DNA from: Neglectibacter timonensis
GTDB lineage: Bacteria > Bacillota > Clostridia > Oscillospirales > Acutalibacteraceae
Direction of reading: 5' to 3'
Assembly: GCF_900048895.1 (NCBI RefSeq)
Contig: NZ_LT160640.1
Span: forward strand, 248,001 to 312,000
Length of the DNA stretch: 64,000 bases
Positions 50,921 through 61,236 of this stretch are shown here, in pieces. A program made the translations under genes and the position numbers. The notes under the pieces were generated by a model, which was not told where the DNA came from, did no database searches, and was given only the letters and a program-made list of their open reading frames with translations. Numbering within the stretch: the first letter of the stretch is position 1; each line of letters opens with the position of its first letter.

Positions 50921-52783
50921 ATGACCAGAAAACAAAAGAAAATGCTCGTCCGGATTTTTGCCAGCGCTGTTCTGCTGATTGCGGCAGTGCTGATCCCTTA
51001 TGAAGGGGCTCTGCGGTTTCTTCTGTTTTTGCCCGCCTATTTCGTCATCGGCTGGGATGTGCTGTGGCGTGCGGCGAAAAATATCATTCACGGCCAAGTG
51101 TTCGACGAAAATTTTCTGATGGCGCTGGCTACGGTAGGAGCCTTCTGTACCGGCTTTTTCGGCAAGGGGGAATATCCCGAAGCCGTATTCGTCATGCTGT
51201 TCTACCAGGTGGGAGAGCTGTTTCAGAGCTATGCGGTGGGAAAATCCCGGAAATCCATCTCTGCTTTGATGGATATCCGTCCGGATTATGCCAATGTGGA
51301 AAGGGACGGCAGCCTTTGCCGGGTAGACCCGGAAGAGGTGCAGGTGGGCGATGTTATTGTGATCAAGCCCGGGGAAAAGGCACCGCTGGACGGCGTGGTG
51401 CTGGAGGGCAGATCCTCGCTCAATACCTCGGCGCTTACCGGCGAATCTCTGCCGCGTGAGGTGGAACCCGGCGACGATGTGATCAGCGGTTGTATCAATC
51501 TGAATGGTTTGATCCGGGTACAGGTGACAAAGGTCTTCGGAGAATCCACGGTGGCGAAAATTTTGGACCTGGTGGAAAATTCCAGCAGCAAAAAAGCAAA
51601 AGCGGAGAATTTTATCACCAAATTTGCGCGGTATTATACGCCCATCGTGGTGGTCAGCGCGGTACTGCTGGCTGTGGCGCCTCCGCTGTTCACTGGCGGA
51701 AATTGGGCTGAATGGATCGAACGTGCGTTGATTTTTCTGGTGGTATCCTGCCCATGCGCATTGGTTATCTCCGTGCCGCTCAGCTTCTTTGGAGGCATCG
51801 GTGGGGCCTCCCGGGACGGAATTCTGGTTAAGGGCGGAAATTTCCTGGAAATCCTTTCCGATACGGAAATTGTGGTGTTCGATAAAACCGGCACTCTCAC
51901 CAAGGGCGTATTCAATGTGACTGCCATCCATCCAGACCGATATTCCGAGGGGGAATTGCTGGAACTGGCGGCGCTGGCGGAAAGCTATTCCGACCATCCC
52001 ATCTCCCGTTCTCTGAAGGACGCCTACGGCATGGAGATCGACGCAGCCCGGGTATCCGATGTGGAGGAACTCTCCGGAAGGGGTGTCAAAGCGCAGGTAG
52101 ACGGCAGGCTGGTGTGTGCCGGTAATGATAAGCTGATGGAGGAAATCGGCGTGATCTGGCACCCCTGCCACAGGGTGGGCACAACGGTGCATGTGGCTGT
52201 AAACGGCGAGTACGCCGGACATATCGTCATCTCCGACGAGCTGAAGCCGGATGCGGCGGAAGCTGTTGCCTCCCTGAAGCGGGCAGGCGTGCGGAAAACC
52301 GTGATGCTGACAGGCGACGCCAAAGCCGTGGGAGAGAGCGTGGCAAAGGAGCTGGGCATTGACGAGGTACATGCGGGACTATTGCCTGGGGATAAGGTGG
52401 ACCGGGTCGAAGCGCTGCTCCGGGAGAAATCCGAGAGAGGCAAGCTGGCCTTTGTGGGCGACGGCATCAACGACGCCCCAGTGCTCTCCCGGGCGGATAT
52501 CGGCATCGCCATGGGCGCGCTGGGCTCCGACGCGGCTATAGAGGCGGCGGATATCGTGCTGATGGACGACAAACCCTCTAAATTGGCCGAGGCTATGAAG
52601 ATTTCCAAGCGAACCCTGCGCATTGTGCGGCAGAATATTGTGTTCGCTTTGGCGGTTAAGGCGGCAGTTCTGGTTTTGAGTGCTTTCGGTTTGTCCAACA
52701 TGTGGGAGGCGGTGTTTGCCGACGTGGGCGTTTCCGTGCTCGCCATTCTAAATGCTTCCAGGGCACTGAAAAAGGGAAAGTGA
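50921..52783 (+). CDS. Heavy-metal P1B-type ATPase (Cd/Zn/Pb exporter type)
   Basis: This 620-residue ATPase pumps metal ions out across the membrane. It has the ion motif SCPCALVISVPLSFFGGIGG, the TGES phosphatase loop (ALTGESLPREVEPGD), the phosphorylated Asp in VFDKTGTLTKG, and the hinge GDGINDAPVLSRADIGIAMG. The CPC motif followed by these residues and the CadC-like regulator suggest the Zn/Cd/Pb group rather than copper. There is no N-terminal HMA domain, and it is shorter than CadA for that reason. It starts at an ATG behind AAAGGATTGAG. It is followed by sufC with only 19 bases between. Confidence 0.92.
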   Translation: MTRKQKKMLVRIFASAVLLIAAVLIPYEGALRFLLFLPAYFVIGWDVLWRAAKNIIHGQVFDENFLMALATVGAFCTGFFGKGEYPEAVFVMLFYQVGELFQSYAVGKSRKSISALMDIRPDYANVERDGSLCRVDPEEVQVGDVIVIKPGEKAPLDGVVLEGRSSLNTSALTGESLPREVEPGDDVISGCINLNGLIRVQVTKVFGESTVAKILDLVENSSSKKAKAENFITKFARYYTPIVVVSAVLLAVAPPLFTGGNWAEWIERALIFLVVSCPCALVISVPLSFFGGIGGASRDGILVKGGNFLEILSDTEIVVFDKTGTLTKGVFNVTAIHPDRYSEGELLELAALAESYSDHPISRSLKDAYGMEIDAARVSDVEELSGRGVKAQVDGRLVCAGNDKLMEEIGVIWHPCHRVGTTVHVAVNGEYAGHIVISDELKPDAAEAVASLKRAGVRKTVMLTGDAKAVGESVAKELGIDEVHAGLLPGDKVDRVEALLREKSERGKLAFVGDGINDAPVLSRADIGIAMGALGSDAAIEAADIVLMDDKPSKLAEAMKISKRTLRIVRQNIVFALAVKAAVLVLSAFGLSNMWEAVFADVGVSVLAILNASRALKKGK

Positions 52784-52802
52784 GAAAGAGAGGGGAATGG
52801 GT

Positions 52803-53531
52803 ATGCTTTGCTTAGAGCATATCAGTTGGAATACGCCGGAGGGGACTCCGGTACTGCGGGATGTTTCATTGGAAATTCCTGACGGAAAGCTGGTGGTTAT
52901 TACCGGCCCCAATGGGGGCGGTAAGACCACCCTTGCCAAGATCGTGGCGGGGATCGAGACGCCCCTTACAGGAAGAATTCTATTGGACGGAGAAGAGATC
53001 ACGGCGCTGGATGTGACACAGCGGGCCAGAAAAGGCCTGAGCTTTGCCTTTCAGCAGCCGGTGCGGTTTAAGGGAATGACGGTGCGCCAGCTGGTAGAAC
53101 TGGCCGCAGGGGAACGAGGGCTTACAGAAGCAAAGCTCTGTGATATTCTCAGCCGCGTTGGATTATGCGCCAGGGAATACGTGGACCGTGAGGTCAACTC
53201 CACGCTTTCCGGCGGGGAGATCAAGCGCATAGAAATCGCCACAGTGCTTGCCCGGCATACGCGGCTTTCTGTTTTTGACGAGCCGGAGGCGGGCATTGAC
53301 CTGTGGAGCTTTGCCAGTCTCATCGATGTTTTTCAGAAGTTGCGGGGGACGCTGAGCGGTTCTCTGGTGATCATCTCCCATCAGGAACGCATCCTGCAGA
53401 TTGCTGATGAGATAGTGTTGGTGTCTAACGGAGGGGTGACGGAAAAGGGACCTGCGCCGGAGCTGCTGCCGAGACTTTTGCAAAATCAGGTCCTATGCGA
53501 AGCCTGTCCGAATCAGAAGGAGGCGGATTGA
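52803..53531 (+). CDS. sufC: SufC-like ABC ATPase of a minimal Fe-S assembly system
   Basis: This 242-residue ATPase has Walker A GPNGGGKTTLAKIVA, signature STLSGGEIKRIEIATVLA and Walker B LSVFDEPEAGIDLWS. The REIKR-like form of the signature and the lack of a permease partner are typical of SufC. I chose the ATG at 52803, 8 bases after AGAGGGGA, over the ATG at 52797. It is followed by a SufB-type protein with one base between. A two-gene SufC-SufB arrangement is known as the minimal (SMS) form of the Suf system in anaerobes. Confidence 0.88.
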   Translation: MLCLEHISWNTPEGTPVLRDVSLEIPDGKLVVITGPNGGGKTTLAKIVAGIETPLTGRILLDGEEITALDVTQRARKGLSFAFQQPVRFKGMTVRQLVELAAGERGLTEAKLCDILSRVGLCAREYVDREVNSTLSGGEIKRIEIATVLARHTRLSVFDEPEAGIDLWSFASLIDVFQKLRGTLSGSLVIISHQERILQIADEIVLVSNGGVTEKGPAPELLPRLLQNQVLCEACPNQKEAD

Positions 53532-53532
53532 G

Positions 53533-54453
53533 ATGAAAAGCGTGACAGAGCAGCTTTTGAAACTGATGTCAAACTGGATGGGTTCTTTTTCCGGTGCTTA
53601 TAATGTCCGGGAGGACGGTGCGTGCGTTGGGCGGCAGTCTACCGACAATATCAAAATCGAGTCAAAGCTGGACGGGAAGCCCGGCCTTGATATTCATATT
53701 CTGTCCGGCGCTAAAGGAGAGACGGTTTCCATCCCCGCCTGCGTCACCCATGGGGATGTAGATGATCTGGTATACAATGATTTTTATGTGGGAGAAGGAG
53801 CGGAAGTCACTATTGTGGCCGGATGCGGCGTACACACAGAGAATGGCGAGCCTGCCCGGCACAACGGAATCCACCGGTTTTTCCTTTCCAAAAACGCCAA
53901 GGTAAAATATGTGGAGAAGCACGTGGGGACCGGCAGCGGCCAGGGGATCCGCTCCATCGATCCGGTCACTGAGGCCGTCCTGGACGAGGGGGCTGTACTG
54001 GAAATGGATACCTCCCAGATCGGCGGGGTGGACCGCACTGACAGACGTACCAGGGCAAAACTTGCCGCAGGGGCCAAGCTGCTGATCCGGGAGCGTCTGC
54101 TCACGGAAAAGGAGCAACAGGCAAAAACTGAGTTTGAAGTGGAGATGAATGGGGAGGGGGCGGCCACAGACCTGGTCTCGCGTTCCGTTGCGAGGGGAAA
54201 CTCCCATCAGGCCTACCGTTCCCGGATCGTCGGAAACGCACCCTGTTCCGGCCATTCAGAATGTGACGCGCTGATCGCCGACCATGGCGCTGTGGACGCG
54301 GCTCCCGAGCTTACAGCCAACCACGGGGATGCCGCGCTGATTCACGAAGCTGCTATCGGTAAAATCGCCGGGGAGCAGATCCTGAAGCTGCGGACGCTGG
54401 GGCTCACCGAGGAAGAAGCGGAAGCGAAGATCGTGGAAGGGTTTTTGAGCTGA
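53533..54453 (+). CDS. sufB: SufB/SufD-family Fe-S assembly scaffold
   Basis: This 306-residue protein is shorter than SufB of E. coli (about 495) but has the SufB/D beta-helix core and C-terminal motifs: GNAPCSGHSECDALIADHG, then ANHGDAALIHEAAIGKIAGE. With the adjacent SufC it would form the SufBC complex that builds iron-sulfur clusters, which nfnAB and other enzymes here need. No sufS, sufU or sufD is present in this cluster. Its position directly after the metal-export operon suggests shared transcription. Confidence 0.85.
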   Translation: MKSVTEQLLKLMSNWMGSFSGAYNVREDGACVGRQSTDNIKIESKLDGKPGLDIHILSGAKGETVSIPACVTHGDVDDLVYNDFYVGEGAEVTIVAGCGVHTENGEPARHNGIHRFFLSKNAKVKYVEKHVGTGSGQGIRSIDPVTEAVLDEGAVLEMDTSQIGGVDRTDRRTRAKLAAGAKLLIRERLLTEKEQQAKTEFEVEMNGEGAATDLVSRSVARGNSHQAYRSRIVGNAPCSGHSECDALIADHGAVDAAPELTANHGDAALIHEAAIGKIAGEQILKLRTLGLTEEEAEAKIVEGFLS

Positions 54454-54731
54454 TGGAATTTATGCGCTTTGTGGGCATGCAGTTTGCAAGGCCCTCTGGG
54501 GCGGCCGGGGAGCCGGCCGCTTTTCTGATGTCTGTGAGGAACCGCAGGCAGTACAGTAGTGTGGAGCGGGCATTTTCAGGAAATTGTAGTGGAAACCTGG
54601 TCAGGCCCGGTTCCCGCCCCTGCGACTGTGAGTTCTCGCTGCGGGAGACTTTTCAGCGGAAAACCGGCAGTTCCGGCTTCATCAGCCGGGATTGCCGGTT
54701 TTCCATTCACAAACAATTTACAAATATATCA

Positions 54732-54798
54732 TTGACTTTTGCTGACCAAGGTGATAAATTAATAACATGATTTAGCACTCTAAGCCACAGAGTGCTAA
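54732..54798 (+). promoter_or_regulatory. Heat-shock promoter with CIRCE element
   Basis: TTGACT (54732-54737), 17 bases, TAAATT (54755-54760), then a perfect CIRCE inverted repeat: TTAGCACTC (54772-54780), 9 bases, GAGTGCTAA (54790-54798). HrcA, encoded next, binds CIRCE and represses the operon. The gap 54454-54731 shows no gene. Confidence 0.97.
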
Positions 54799-54819
54799 AG
54801 AGTAAAAGAGGTGAAAGGG

Positions 54820-55845
54820 ATGGAGATGACGCCGCGTAAAGAAAAGATCTTATCCTCTGTGGTTACAGGATATGTGAAGAGCGGGGAGCCCGTAGGCTCT
54901 AAGGCAATTGCAGACGAAATCGGCGTCTCTTCCGCGACGGTGCGCAATGAAATGGCGGATCTGATCGAACTGGGTCTTTTGGAACAGCCCCACACCTCAG
55001 CAGGCAGAATTCCCTCCCGGAAGGGATACCGGGAATACGTGGATCATTTGATGAAGGTACCCCAGCTGCGGGAAGAAGAAAAACGGTATCTCGATTCCTT
55101 GCTTCTGGGCAGCGCATACGATCCGGAACGGCTTTTGGCCTGTGTCTCTCAAGTGCTAGCCTCGGTGACAAAGTTCGCGGCGGCCGCTACTTCGCCCAGC
55201 GGGCGTACGGCCCAGGTAAAGGCGGTGCAGTTTGTGCAGACCAGCAGACGCACGGCTATGCTTATCCTGATGAGCTCTGCGGGTACCATGAAGAATCGGG
55301 TGTTTCACTGTGACTTTGATTTGACCAGCGAAATTCTCCGGGTGTTCTTCCGGGTGTTCAACGAAAAGGTGACGGGGAGAGATGTGGCGGATATTACTCC
55401 CGCATTCCTGCAGTCCATGGGCGCCTCCCTGGGAGAGCTCTCCATATTGGTGGGATCGCCTTTGATGGCGCTGCTGGAGGTTGCCCGGGATACCATGCAG
55501 ACCGAGGTGTACCAGAGCGGCCAGATGAATCTGTTGTTCTATCCGGAGCTGGAACAGGGCGGAGTTCGCAGAATCATGAATTTTTTGGAGCAGAAAAGGG
55601 ATTTGGTGGAGCTGTTGACCCAAAGGCCGGGCCGGGTGACGGTGCTCATCGGTGAAGAGAGCGGACAGCCGGAACTGCGCAGTTCCTCGGTGGTGGTTTC
55701 CCGCTACGGTATTGGAACGCAGGATGCCGGCGCTTTGGCCGTACTGGGGCCCATCCGGATGGATTACGGGAAAATAGTGGCGGTGCTCCGATATCTGACC
55801 CAGCAGGTGGAACAGATGCTCACTGTGCTGATGCGGGAGGAATAA
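54820..55845 (+). CDS. hrcA: Heat-inducible transcription repressor HrcA
   Basis: This 341-residue protein has an N-terminal winged helix (SKAIADEIGVSSATVRNEMA, then DLIELGLLEQPHTSAGRIPS) and a GAF-like regulatory domain. It represses the heat-shock operon through the CIRCE site just upstream, in response to GroEL availability. I chose the ATG at 54820, after AGAGGTG; the GTG at 54811 overlaps that site. It is first in hrcA-grpE-dnaK-dnaJ. Confidence 0.95.
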   Translation: MEMTPRKEKILSSVVTGYVKSGEPVGSKAIADEIGVSSATVRNEMADLIELGLLEQPHTSAGRIPSRKGYREYVDHLMKVPQLREEEKRYLDSLLLGSAYDPERLLACVSQVLASVTKFAAAATSPSGRTAQVKAVQFVQTSRRTAMLILMSSAGTMKNRVFHCDFDLTSEILRVFFRVFNEKVTGRDVADITPAFLQSMGASLGELSILVGSPLMALLEVARDTMQTEVYQSGQMNLLFYPELEQGGVRRIMNFLEQKRDLVELLTQRPGRVTVLIGEESGQPELRSSSVVVSRYGIGTQDAGALAVLGPIRMDYGKIVAVLRYLTQQVEQMLTVLMREE

Positions 55846-55969
55846 AACGCCGTCTGCTGAAAGAAACTGGGAACTAAAGAGCCGGGCGTTAAAAGCCCGG
55901 ATTGCTTTCCGAACAGGATAAAAATCCAAAATTTCGCGAGATCGCGGGAGAAAGGAATGACCAGGGAAC

Positions 55970-56548
55970 ATGGAGAACGAACAGGAAAAGAAGCAGCCGG
56001 AAACGCAGGCTTCTGAGATGGAGGCTGGGGAGCAGGAAACTGTGCAGCCCCAGGAAAACACAGGGAAAGAAAAGAAGAAAAAGAAGGAAAAAGCCTCTGA
56101 AGAAAAGGAGGCGCTCAGCCGGCTCCAGTTGGAGTTCGAAGAGCACAAGCAGCAGCATCTGCGGGTACTCGCTGAGTATGATAATTTCCGTAAACGGACC
56201 CAGAATGAAAAAAGCGCTATCTACCACAATGCTGTGTCCGATACGGTGCAGGCGCTCCTTCCAATTGCAGATAATATCGAACGGGCTTTGGAGCAGGAAA
56301 ATGCTTCGGCGGAGGATATGCGCAAGGGCGTGGAGATGATTGAAAACCAGATTCAAGCTGCTTTTGAAAAACTGGGCATCCGGTCGATCGGCGCCATAGG
56401 CGATCCCTTTGATCCGGAGGTGCACAATGCAGTGGCCCACGTTGAGGATGAAAGTCTGGGGGAAAATGTTATTTCCGCCGTTTACCAGAAAGGGTATCTG
56501 CTGGGGGACCGGGTGGTCCGCCACGCTATGGTTCAGGTAGCCAACTGA
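55970..56548 (+). CDS. grpE: Nucleotide exchange factor GrpE
   Basis: This 192-residue protein has a low-complexity charged N-terminus (KKKKKEKASEEKEALSRLQL), a long coiled coil (EYDNFRKRTQNEKSAIYHNA) and the C-terminal beta domain (FDPEVHNAVAHVEDES; GDRVVRHAMVQVAN). GrpE releases ADP from DnaK. It lies between hrcA and dnaK, with about 90 bases to dnaK. Confidence 0.95.
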   Translation: MENEQEKKQPETQASEMEAGEQETVQPQENTGKEKKKKKEKASEEKEALSRLQLEFEEHKQQHLRVLAEYDNFRKRTQNEKSAIYHNAVSDTVQALLPIADNIERALEQENASAEDMRKGVEMIENQIQAAFEKLGIRSIGAIGDPFDPEVHNAVAHVEDESLGENVISAVYQKGYLLGDRVVRHAMVQVAN

Positions 56549-56638
56549 CCGGCCGGCTGATTGCCGGAGGCAGGTTTTCTATAGATAGAGCAAGTTTTAA
56601 AAAATTCCAAACACTCAGATAAAGGAAGGTAGTTTATC

Positions 56639-58495
56639 ATGTCAAAGACTATTGGTATCGATTTGGGCACAACCAATTCCTGTGTTGCAGTCATTGAGGG
56701 CGGTGAACCCGTCGTCATCGCCAATGCCGAGGGCGCCCGCACCACGCCTTCTGTGGTGGCTTTTTCCAAAACCGGCGAACGCATGGTGGGGCAAGTGGCA
56801 AAGCGTCAGGCCATCACCAACCCCGACCGTACGGTTGCTTCTATTAAGAGAGAAATGGGCTCCAATTACAAGGTGACCATTGACGATAAAAGTTATACTC
56901 CTCAGGAGATTTCCGCGATGATACTGCAGAAGCTGAAGGCGGACGCGGAAGCATATCTGGGCGAGACTGTTACCAGCGCGGTGATCACCGTACCTGCTTA
57001 CTTTACGGATGCACAGCGTCAGGCAACCAAGGATGCCGGTAAAATTGCCGGTCTGGATGTGAAGCGTATCATCAACGAGCCTACCGCTGCGGCCCTTTCC
57101 TATGGTGTAGATAAGGACAACGATCAGAAGGTCATGGTGTATGACCTGGGCGGCGGTACTTTTGACGTGTCCATCATTGAGATGGGTGACGGCGTACAGG
57201 AAGTTCTGGCTACGGCGGGCAACAACCGTCTGGGTGGCGATGATTTTGACCAGCGCGTCATCGATTGGATCGTACAGAGCTTCAGGGTGGAGAGCGGTAT
57301 TGACCTTTCCGGCGACAAGATGGCGATGCAGCGTATCAAGGAAGCTGCGGAGAAAGCAAAAATCGAGCTTTCCGGCATGACCAGCGCGGCCATTAATCTT
57401 CCGTTTATCACGGCGGATGCCACCGGTCCGAAGCATTTGGACATGACGCTCAGCCGCGCCAAATTCAATGAACTGACCGCGGACCTGGTGGAAAAGACGA
57501 TGGGCCCTGTGCGTCAGGCGCTGCAGGACTCCGGCCTGTCTATCAATGAAATCAGCAAGGTTCTGCTGGTGGGCGGCTCTTCCAGGATTCCCGCTGTTCA
57601 GGATGCTGTCAAGAACTTCATCGGTAAGGATCCCTTCAAGGGCATCAACCCTGACGAATGCGTGGCCATCGGCGCAGCCATTCAGGCCGGCGTTCTGGGC
57701 GGCGAAGTACAGGGCCTGCTGTTGCTGGATGTCACGCCCCTTTCCCTGGGTGTGGAAACTATGGGCGGTGTTATGACCAAGATCATCGAACGCAACACCA
57801 CTATTCCTACCAAGAAGAGCCAGGTTTTCTCAACTGCAGCCGACGGACAGACGCAGGTTGAGGTCAACGTCCTGCAGGGTGAACGTGAATTTGCCCGGGA
57901 CAACAAGCAGCTTGGCCTCTTTAAGCTGGATGGAATCGCTCCCGCTCCCCGCGGTATCCCTCAGATTGAGGTGACCTTTGATATCGATGCCAATGGTATT
58001 GTAAATGTATCCGCCAAGGATCTGGGCACCGGCAGAGAGCAGCATATCACCATCTCTTCCAGCTCCAATATGAGCAAAGAAGATATTGATCAGGCTGTGA
58101 AAGCGGCTGAGCAGTATGCCGAAGAGGATAAAAAGCGCCGCGAGGAAGTGGACACCAAGAATAATGCTGAAAATCTCTGCTATACCGCAGAGAAACTCAT
58201 CAAAGACAGCGGCGATAAGCTGCAGGAGGCCGACAAGAACGAGATCAACACCAAGGTGGCCGCTTTGAGGGAGACCATGCAAAACGGCTCTGTGGAGGCT
58301 ATTAAGACAGGGACAGAAGAGCTGCAGAAGGCGGTGTACGCTGTCAGCGAGAAGCTTTATCAGGCCGCCAATCCCAACGACGGCAATCCCGGCGGTCCTC
58401 AGCCTCCCTATGACGGCGGCGCGAACCCGGGCAATCCCGGTGCTCCTGGCACCGATGGGAATGTCTATGATGCCGACTACAAGGACGTGGAGTAA
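56639..58495 (+). CDS. dnaK: Molecular chaperone DnaK (Hsp70)
   Basis: This 618-residue Hsp70 has an ATPase domain starting [20 protein letters not shown], the phosphate loops [12 protein letters not shown] and [16 protein letters not shown], a substrate-binding domain ([20 protein letters not shown]) and a Gly/Pro/Asn-rich tail. It works with DnaJ and GrpE in the same operon. It has an AAGGAAGG site. Confidence 0.98.
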   Translation: MSKTIGIDLGTTNSCVAVIEGGEPVVIANAEGARTTPSVVAFSKTGERMVGQVAKRQAITNPDRTVASIKREMGSNYKVTIDDKSYTPQEISAMILQKLKADAEAYLGETVTSAVITVPAYFTDAQRQATKDAGKIAGLDVKRIINEPTAAALSYGVDKDNDQKVMVYDLGGGTFDVSIIEMGDGVQEVLATAGNNRLGGDDFDQRVIDWIVQSFRVESGIDLSGDKMAMQRIKEAAEKAKIELSGMTSAAINLPFITADATGPKHLDMTLSRAKFNELTADLVEKTMGPVRQALQDSGLSINEISKVLLVGGSSRIPAVQDAVKNFIGKDPFKGINPDECVAIGAAIQAGVLGGEVQGLLLLDVTPLSLGVETMGGVMTKIIERNTTIPTKKSQVFSTAADGQTQVEVNVLQGEREFARDNKQLGLFKLDGIAPAPRGIPQIEVTFDIDANGIVNVSAKDLGTGREQHITISSSSNMSKEDIDQAVKAAEQYAEEDKKRREEVDTKNNAENLCYTAEKLIKDSGDKLQEADKNEINTKVAALRETMQNGSVEAIKTGTEELQKAVYAVSEKLYQAANPNDGNPGGPQPPYDGGANPGNPGAPGTDGNVYDADYKDVE

Positions 58496-58528
58496 GCCTA
58501 AAACCTGAAATTTAGAATAAGGTTAGAT

Positions 58529-58556
58529 GCAGGGGCACATTGCTGCCCCTGCGTTT
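58529..58556 (+). terminator. Hairpin between dnaK and dnaJ
   Basis: GCAGGGGCA (58529-58537) pairs with TGCCCCTGC (58544-58552), followed by GTTTTGGG. It probably reduces dnaJ transcription relative to dnaK. Confidence 0.7.
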
Positions 58557-58654
58557 TGGGTAAAAAGAAAGAACCTGCGCAGTCCGGCGAATAGGAGTCT
58601 GGCCTGCCGGTTTGACATTGGATACAGCGTCTCGCTGTTTGGGAGTGATTGAGT

Positions 58655-59800
58655 TTGGCGGATAAAAGGGATTATTATGAGGTGTTGGGGGTTTCGAAAG
58701 GGGCGTCCGACGATGAAATCAAAAAGGCCTACAGGAAGCTGGCAAAGCAGTACCACCCGGACTTGAACCCTGGAAACCAGGAAGCGGAGGCCAAGTTTAA
58801 AGAGGTTAACGAGGCCTACGAGGTGCTTTCCGACAGCGATAAGCGGGCTCGTTACGACCAGTTTGGTCATGCGGGTGTGGACCCGAACTTTGGCGGCGGC
58901 GCCGGAGGAGGGAATCCGTTCCAGGGTGCGGGTTTTGACTTTACAGATATTTTCGACAGCTTTTTCGGGGGATTTGGAGGCGGTTCACGCCGGGCGAATC
59001 CCAATGCGCCCCGCAGGGGCAGCGACACTCAGGCAAATCTGGTAATCTCTTTTGAAGAGGCTGCCAAGGGCTGCCAAAAGAGCGTTACCTATCACCAGAT
59101 TGAAACTTGCGCGGATTGTCACGGAACCGGAGCGGCGGCGGGTACTTCTCCGAAAAGCTGCCCCAATTGCGGCGGCACGGGCCAGGTGCGCATCAGCCAG
59201 CGCACCCCCTTTGGCGTGGTGCAGTCCACCCAGACCTGCGACCGGTGCAACGGCTCCGGCAAGCTCATTGAGACGCCCTGCAAGACCTGTGACGGCAAGG
59301 GCAGGGTACGCCGTCAGAAGACCGTGGAGGTGACGGTGCCTGCAGGTATCGATGACGAGCAGATTCTCAATGTAGGCGGTAAGGGCAACGCCGGTGCGAA
59401 CGGCGGGCCTAACGGCGATCTTCACATCTATGTTTCGGTAAGGCCCCATCCCATATTTGAGCGCAGGGGCAACGACGTCTGGTGCGAGATGCCCATCACC
59501 TTTACACAGGCCGCCTTGGGCGCAGATGTGGTGGTTCCCACGTTGGACGGCAAGGTGAGCTATCATGTGCACGAAGGGACCCAACCCGGCGATGTCTTCA
59601 AACTCAAGGGCAAGGGCATTCAGAGCCTGCACGGCAGAAGCAGGGGAGACCAGTTTGTCCAGGTGACGGTTGAGGTTCCCAAAAACCTGAATAAGCGGCA
59701 AAAAGAGCTGCTTTCCGAATTGGATTCCGCCAGTGATGACAAAAACTATCAAAAGCGCAAAAGCTTCTTTTCCAAATTGAAGGATTTGTTTGAAGACTGA
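58655..59800 (+). CDS. dnaJ: Chaperone DnaJ (Hsp40)
   Basis: This 381-residue type I DnaJ has a J domain with HPD ([20 protein letters not shown]), a Gly/Phe-rich linker, four CxxCxGxG zinc repeats ([32 protein letters not shown]) and C-terminal substrate-binding domains. I chose the TTG at 58655, 9 bases after GGGAG. It stimulates DnaK ATPase. It is the last gene of the operon, closed by a strong terminator. Confidence 0.97.
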   Translation: MADKRDYYEVLGVSKGASDDEIKKAYRKLAKQYHPDLNPGNQEAEAKFKEVNEAYEVLSDSDKRARYDQFGHAGVDPNFGGGAGGGNPFQGAGFDFTDIFDSFFGGFGGGSRRANPNAPRRGSDTQANLVISFEEAAKGCQKSVTYHQIETCADCHGTGAAAGTSPKSCPNCGGTGQVRISQRTPFGVVQSTQTCDRCNGSGKLIETPCKTCDGKGRVRRQKTVEVTVPAGIDDEQILNVGGKGNAGANGGPNGDLHIYVSVRPHPIFERRGNDVWCEMPITFTQAALGADVVVPTLDGKVSYHVHEGTQPGDVFKLKGKGIQSLHGRSRGDQFVQVTVEVPKNLNKRQKELLSELDSASDDKNYQKRKSFFSKLKDLFED

Positions 59801-59814
59801 TCGGCAGAATGTAC

Positions 59815-59858
59815 AGAGCGGCTGCCGGGAGAATGACCTCCCGACAGCCGCTCTGTTT
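59815..59858 (+). terminator. Terminator of the dnaK operon
   Basis: AGAGCGGCTG (59815-59824) pairs with CAGCCGCTCT (59845-59854), extended by CGGGAG/CTCCCG, then GTTTTG. Confidence 0.85.
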
Positions 59859-60031
59859 TGATACAGGGATGTCTGCCTGGGGGACAGAACCAGGGCTGAA
59901 AATGATAATGGACAGGATACGGGAGTTATGGCGTCAAAAGACGCAGTTGCCGGAATGATGAGACTGCGCTATAATAGCTGACAGAAGAGAAAAGTTTTCG
60001 CATACTAGGCTGGCGGAAGGAGGAGAGGAAT

Positions 60032-61150
60032 GTGAAACGAAAATGGGCGGTGCTGGCATTGCTGTATCTGATTCTGCTTCTCTGTTCCGGCTGCGGCATT
60101 GTCTATCAGGAACCCGAAGAAAGCTCCTCTGCACCGGCGCCGGCTGTCACGCCCAGACCGGTTTTGCCGATAAAGCCAAGGCCGGCTTATACGCCGCGCC
60201 CCACCCCTACTGCAAAGCCGAAAAACCTCAACCTGCTGACAGGAGAGCCCACACTGCGCCAGGAAGCGATTGGCATGCGGCCTGTGGCAGTTGTGGTGGG
60301 CAACAGCCAGGCCTCCCTTCCCCAGTATGGCATCAGCGAGGCCGACCTGGTATTTGAGCTGCCGGTGGAAGGCGGCGTAACCAGATTCCTGACGTTATAT
60401 GGAGATTACACCGCCGTTCCGGAAATATGTTCTATACGAAGCTGCCGGTATTATTTCCCTGTTTTGGCCGCAGGCTTTGACGCCTATTTTGTCCATTGGG
60501 GCCAGGATGAAACTCTTACGGCTGATGTGCTGTCTTATCTGGAACTCGACCGGCTGGACGGTGCTTCAGACCGAAGCGGTCTTTTCTCCCGGGATAAAAC
60601 CCGCCTGAATCAGGGGTATTCTTGGGAACATACAGGTGTGTTTAATGGGGTGAAGCTGCCGGAAGTATTGCAGCAAAGCGGCTTTCGACTGGAACTGCAG
60701 GTGCACAAATCAGACCCGATTTTCGATTTTAATCCGGTTACGAAGCTGCCCGAAGGTCAAGCCTGTACTGGACTTACGCTATCCCTCGGCTCGGAAGCTG
60801 TCAGCACCTTTCAATATAATGAGGGTTCTCAGCTTTACTACAAAACCTTTGGCAGTCAAGATCAGCGGGATGGCAGAACGGGAAAAGCACTGGCCTTTAC
60901 CAATGTGTTTCTTCTGGAGACGGAGTTCTCCGTGCGGGACCGTGAGGGCCGTTTGGACCTGAATTGGCAGGGCGGAGAGGGATACCGTGGTTATTACATT
61001 TCGGCGGGGGCGGCACAGCGGATTTGCTGGGAAAAGGAGGATGAATATTCCAGCCTGCGTTTTACTTCCGAGGACGGTATGCCCCTGCATGTCAATACGG
61101 GAAAAAGTTACATTGCTTTCGCTGCACCGGGGGCCGCTGTCCTGGAATGA
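60032..61150 (+). CDS. DUF3048 (YerB-like) lipoprotein
   Basis: This 372-residue protein starts with GTG at 60032, after AGGAGG. The lipobox LLLLCSGCG makes it a secreted lipoprotein. A Pro-rich linker (TPRPVLPIKPRPAYTPRP) leads to two DUF3048 domains, with motifs GMRPVAVVVGNSQASLPQYG, ICSIRSCRYYF and VHWGQDE. YerB-type proteins are widespread in sporulating Firmicutes; their function is not established. Confidence 0.9.
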   Translation: MKRKWAVLALLYLILLLCSGCGIVYQEPEESSSAPAPAVTPRPVLPIKPRPAYTPRPTPTAKPKNLNLLTGEPTLRQEAIGMRPVAVVVGNSQASLPQYGISEADLVFELPVEGGVTRFLTLYGDYTAVPEICSIRSCRYYFPVLAAGFDAYFVHWGQDETLTADVLSYLELDRLDGASDRSGLFSRDKTRLNQGYSWEHTGVFNGVKLPEVLQQSGFRLELQVHKSDPIFDFNPVTKLPEGQACTGLTLSLGSEAVSTFQYNEGSQLYYKTFGSQDQRDGRTGKALAFTNVFLLETEFSVRDREGRLDLNWQGGEGYRGYYISAGAAQRICWEKEDEYSSLRFTSEDGMPLHVNTGKSYIAFAAPGAAVLE

Positions 61151-61236
61151 AGAAAGGACTGCTGCCGGTTGCAAAGAGGCGGCAGCAGTGATATAATGGT
61201 TGCATTGTCAACTATTGAGGAATTGGGTGAGGAAAG

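Noticed and set aside
50774-52372. 532-codon antisense ORF opposite the P-type ATPase
   Set aside because: Shadow frame of a certain ATPase gene.
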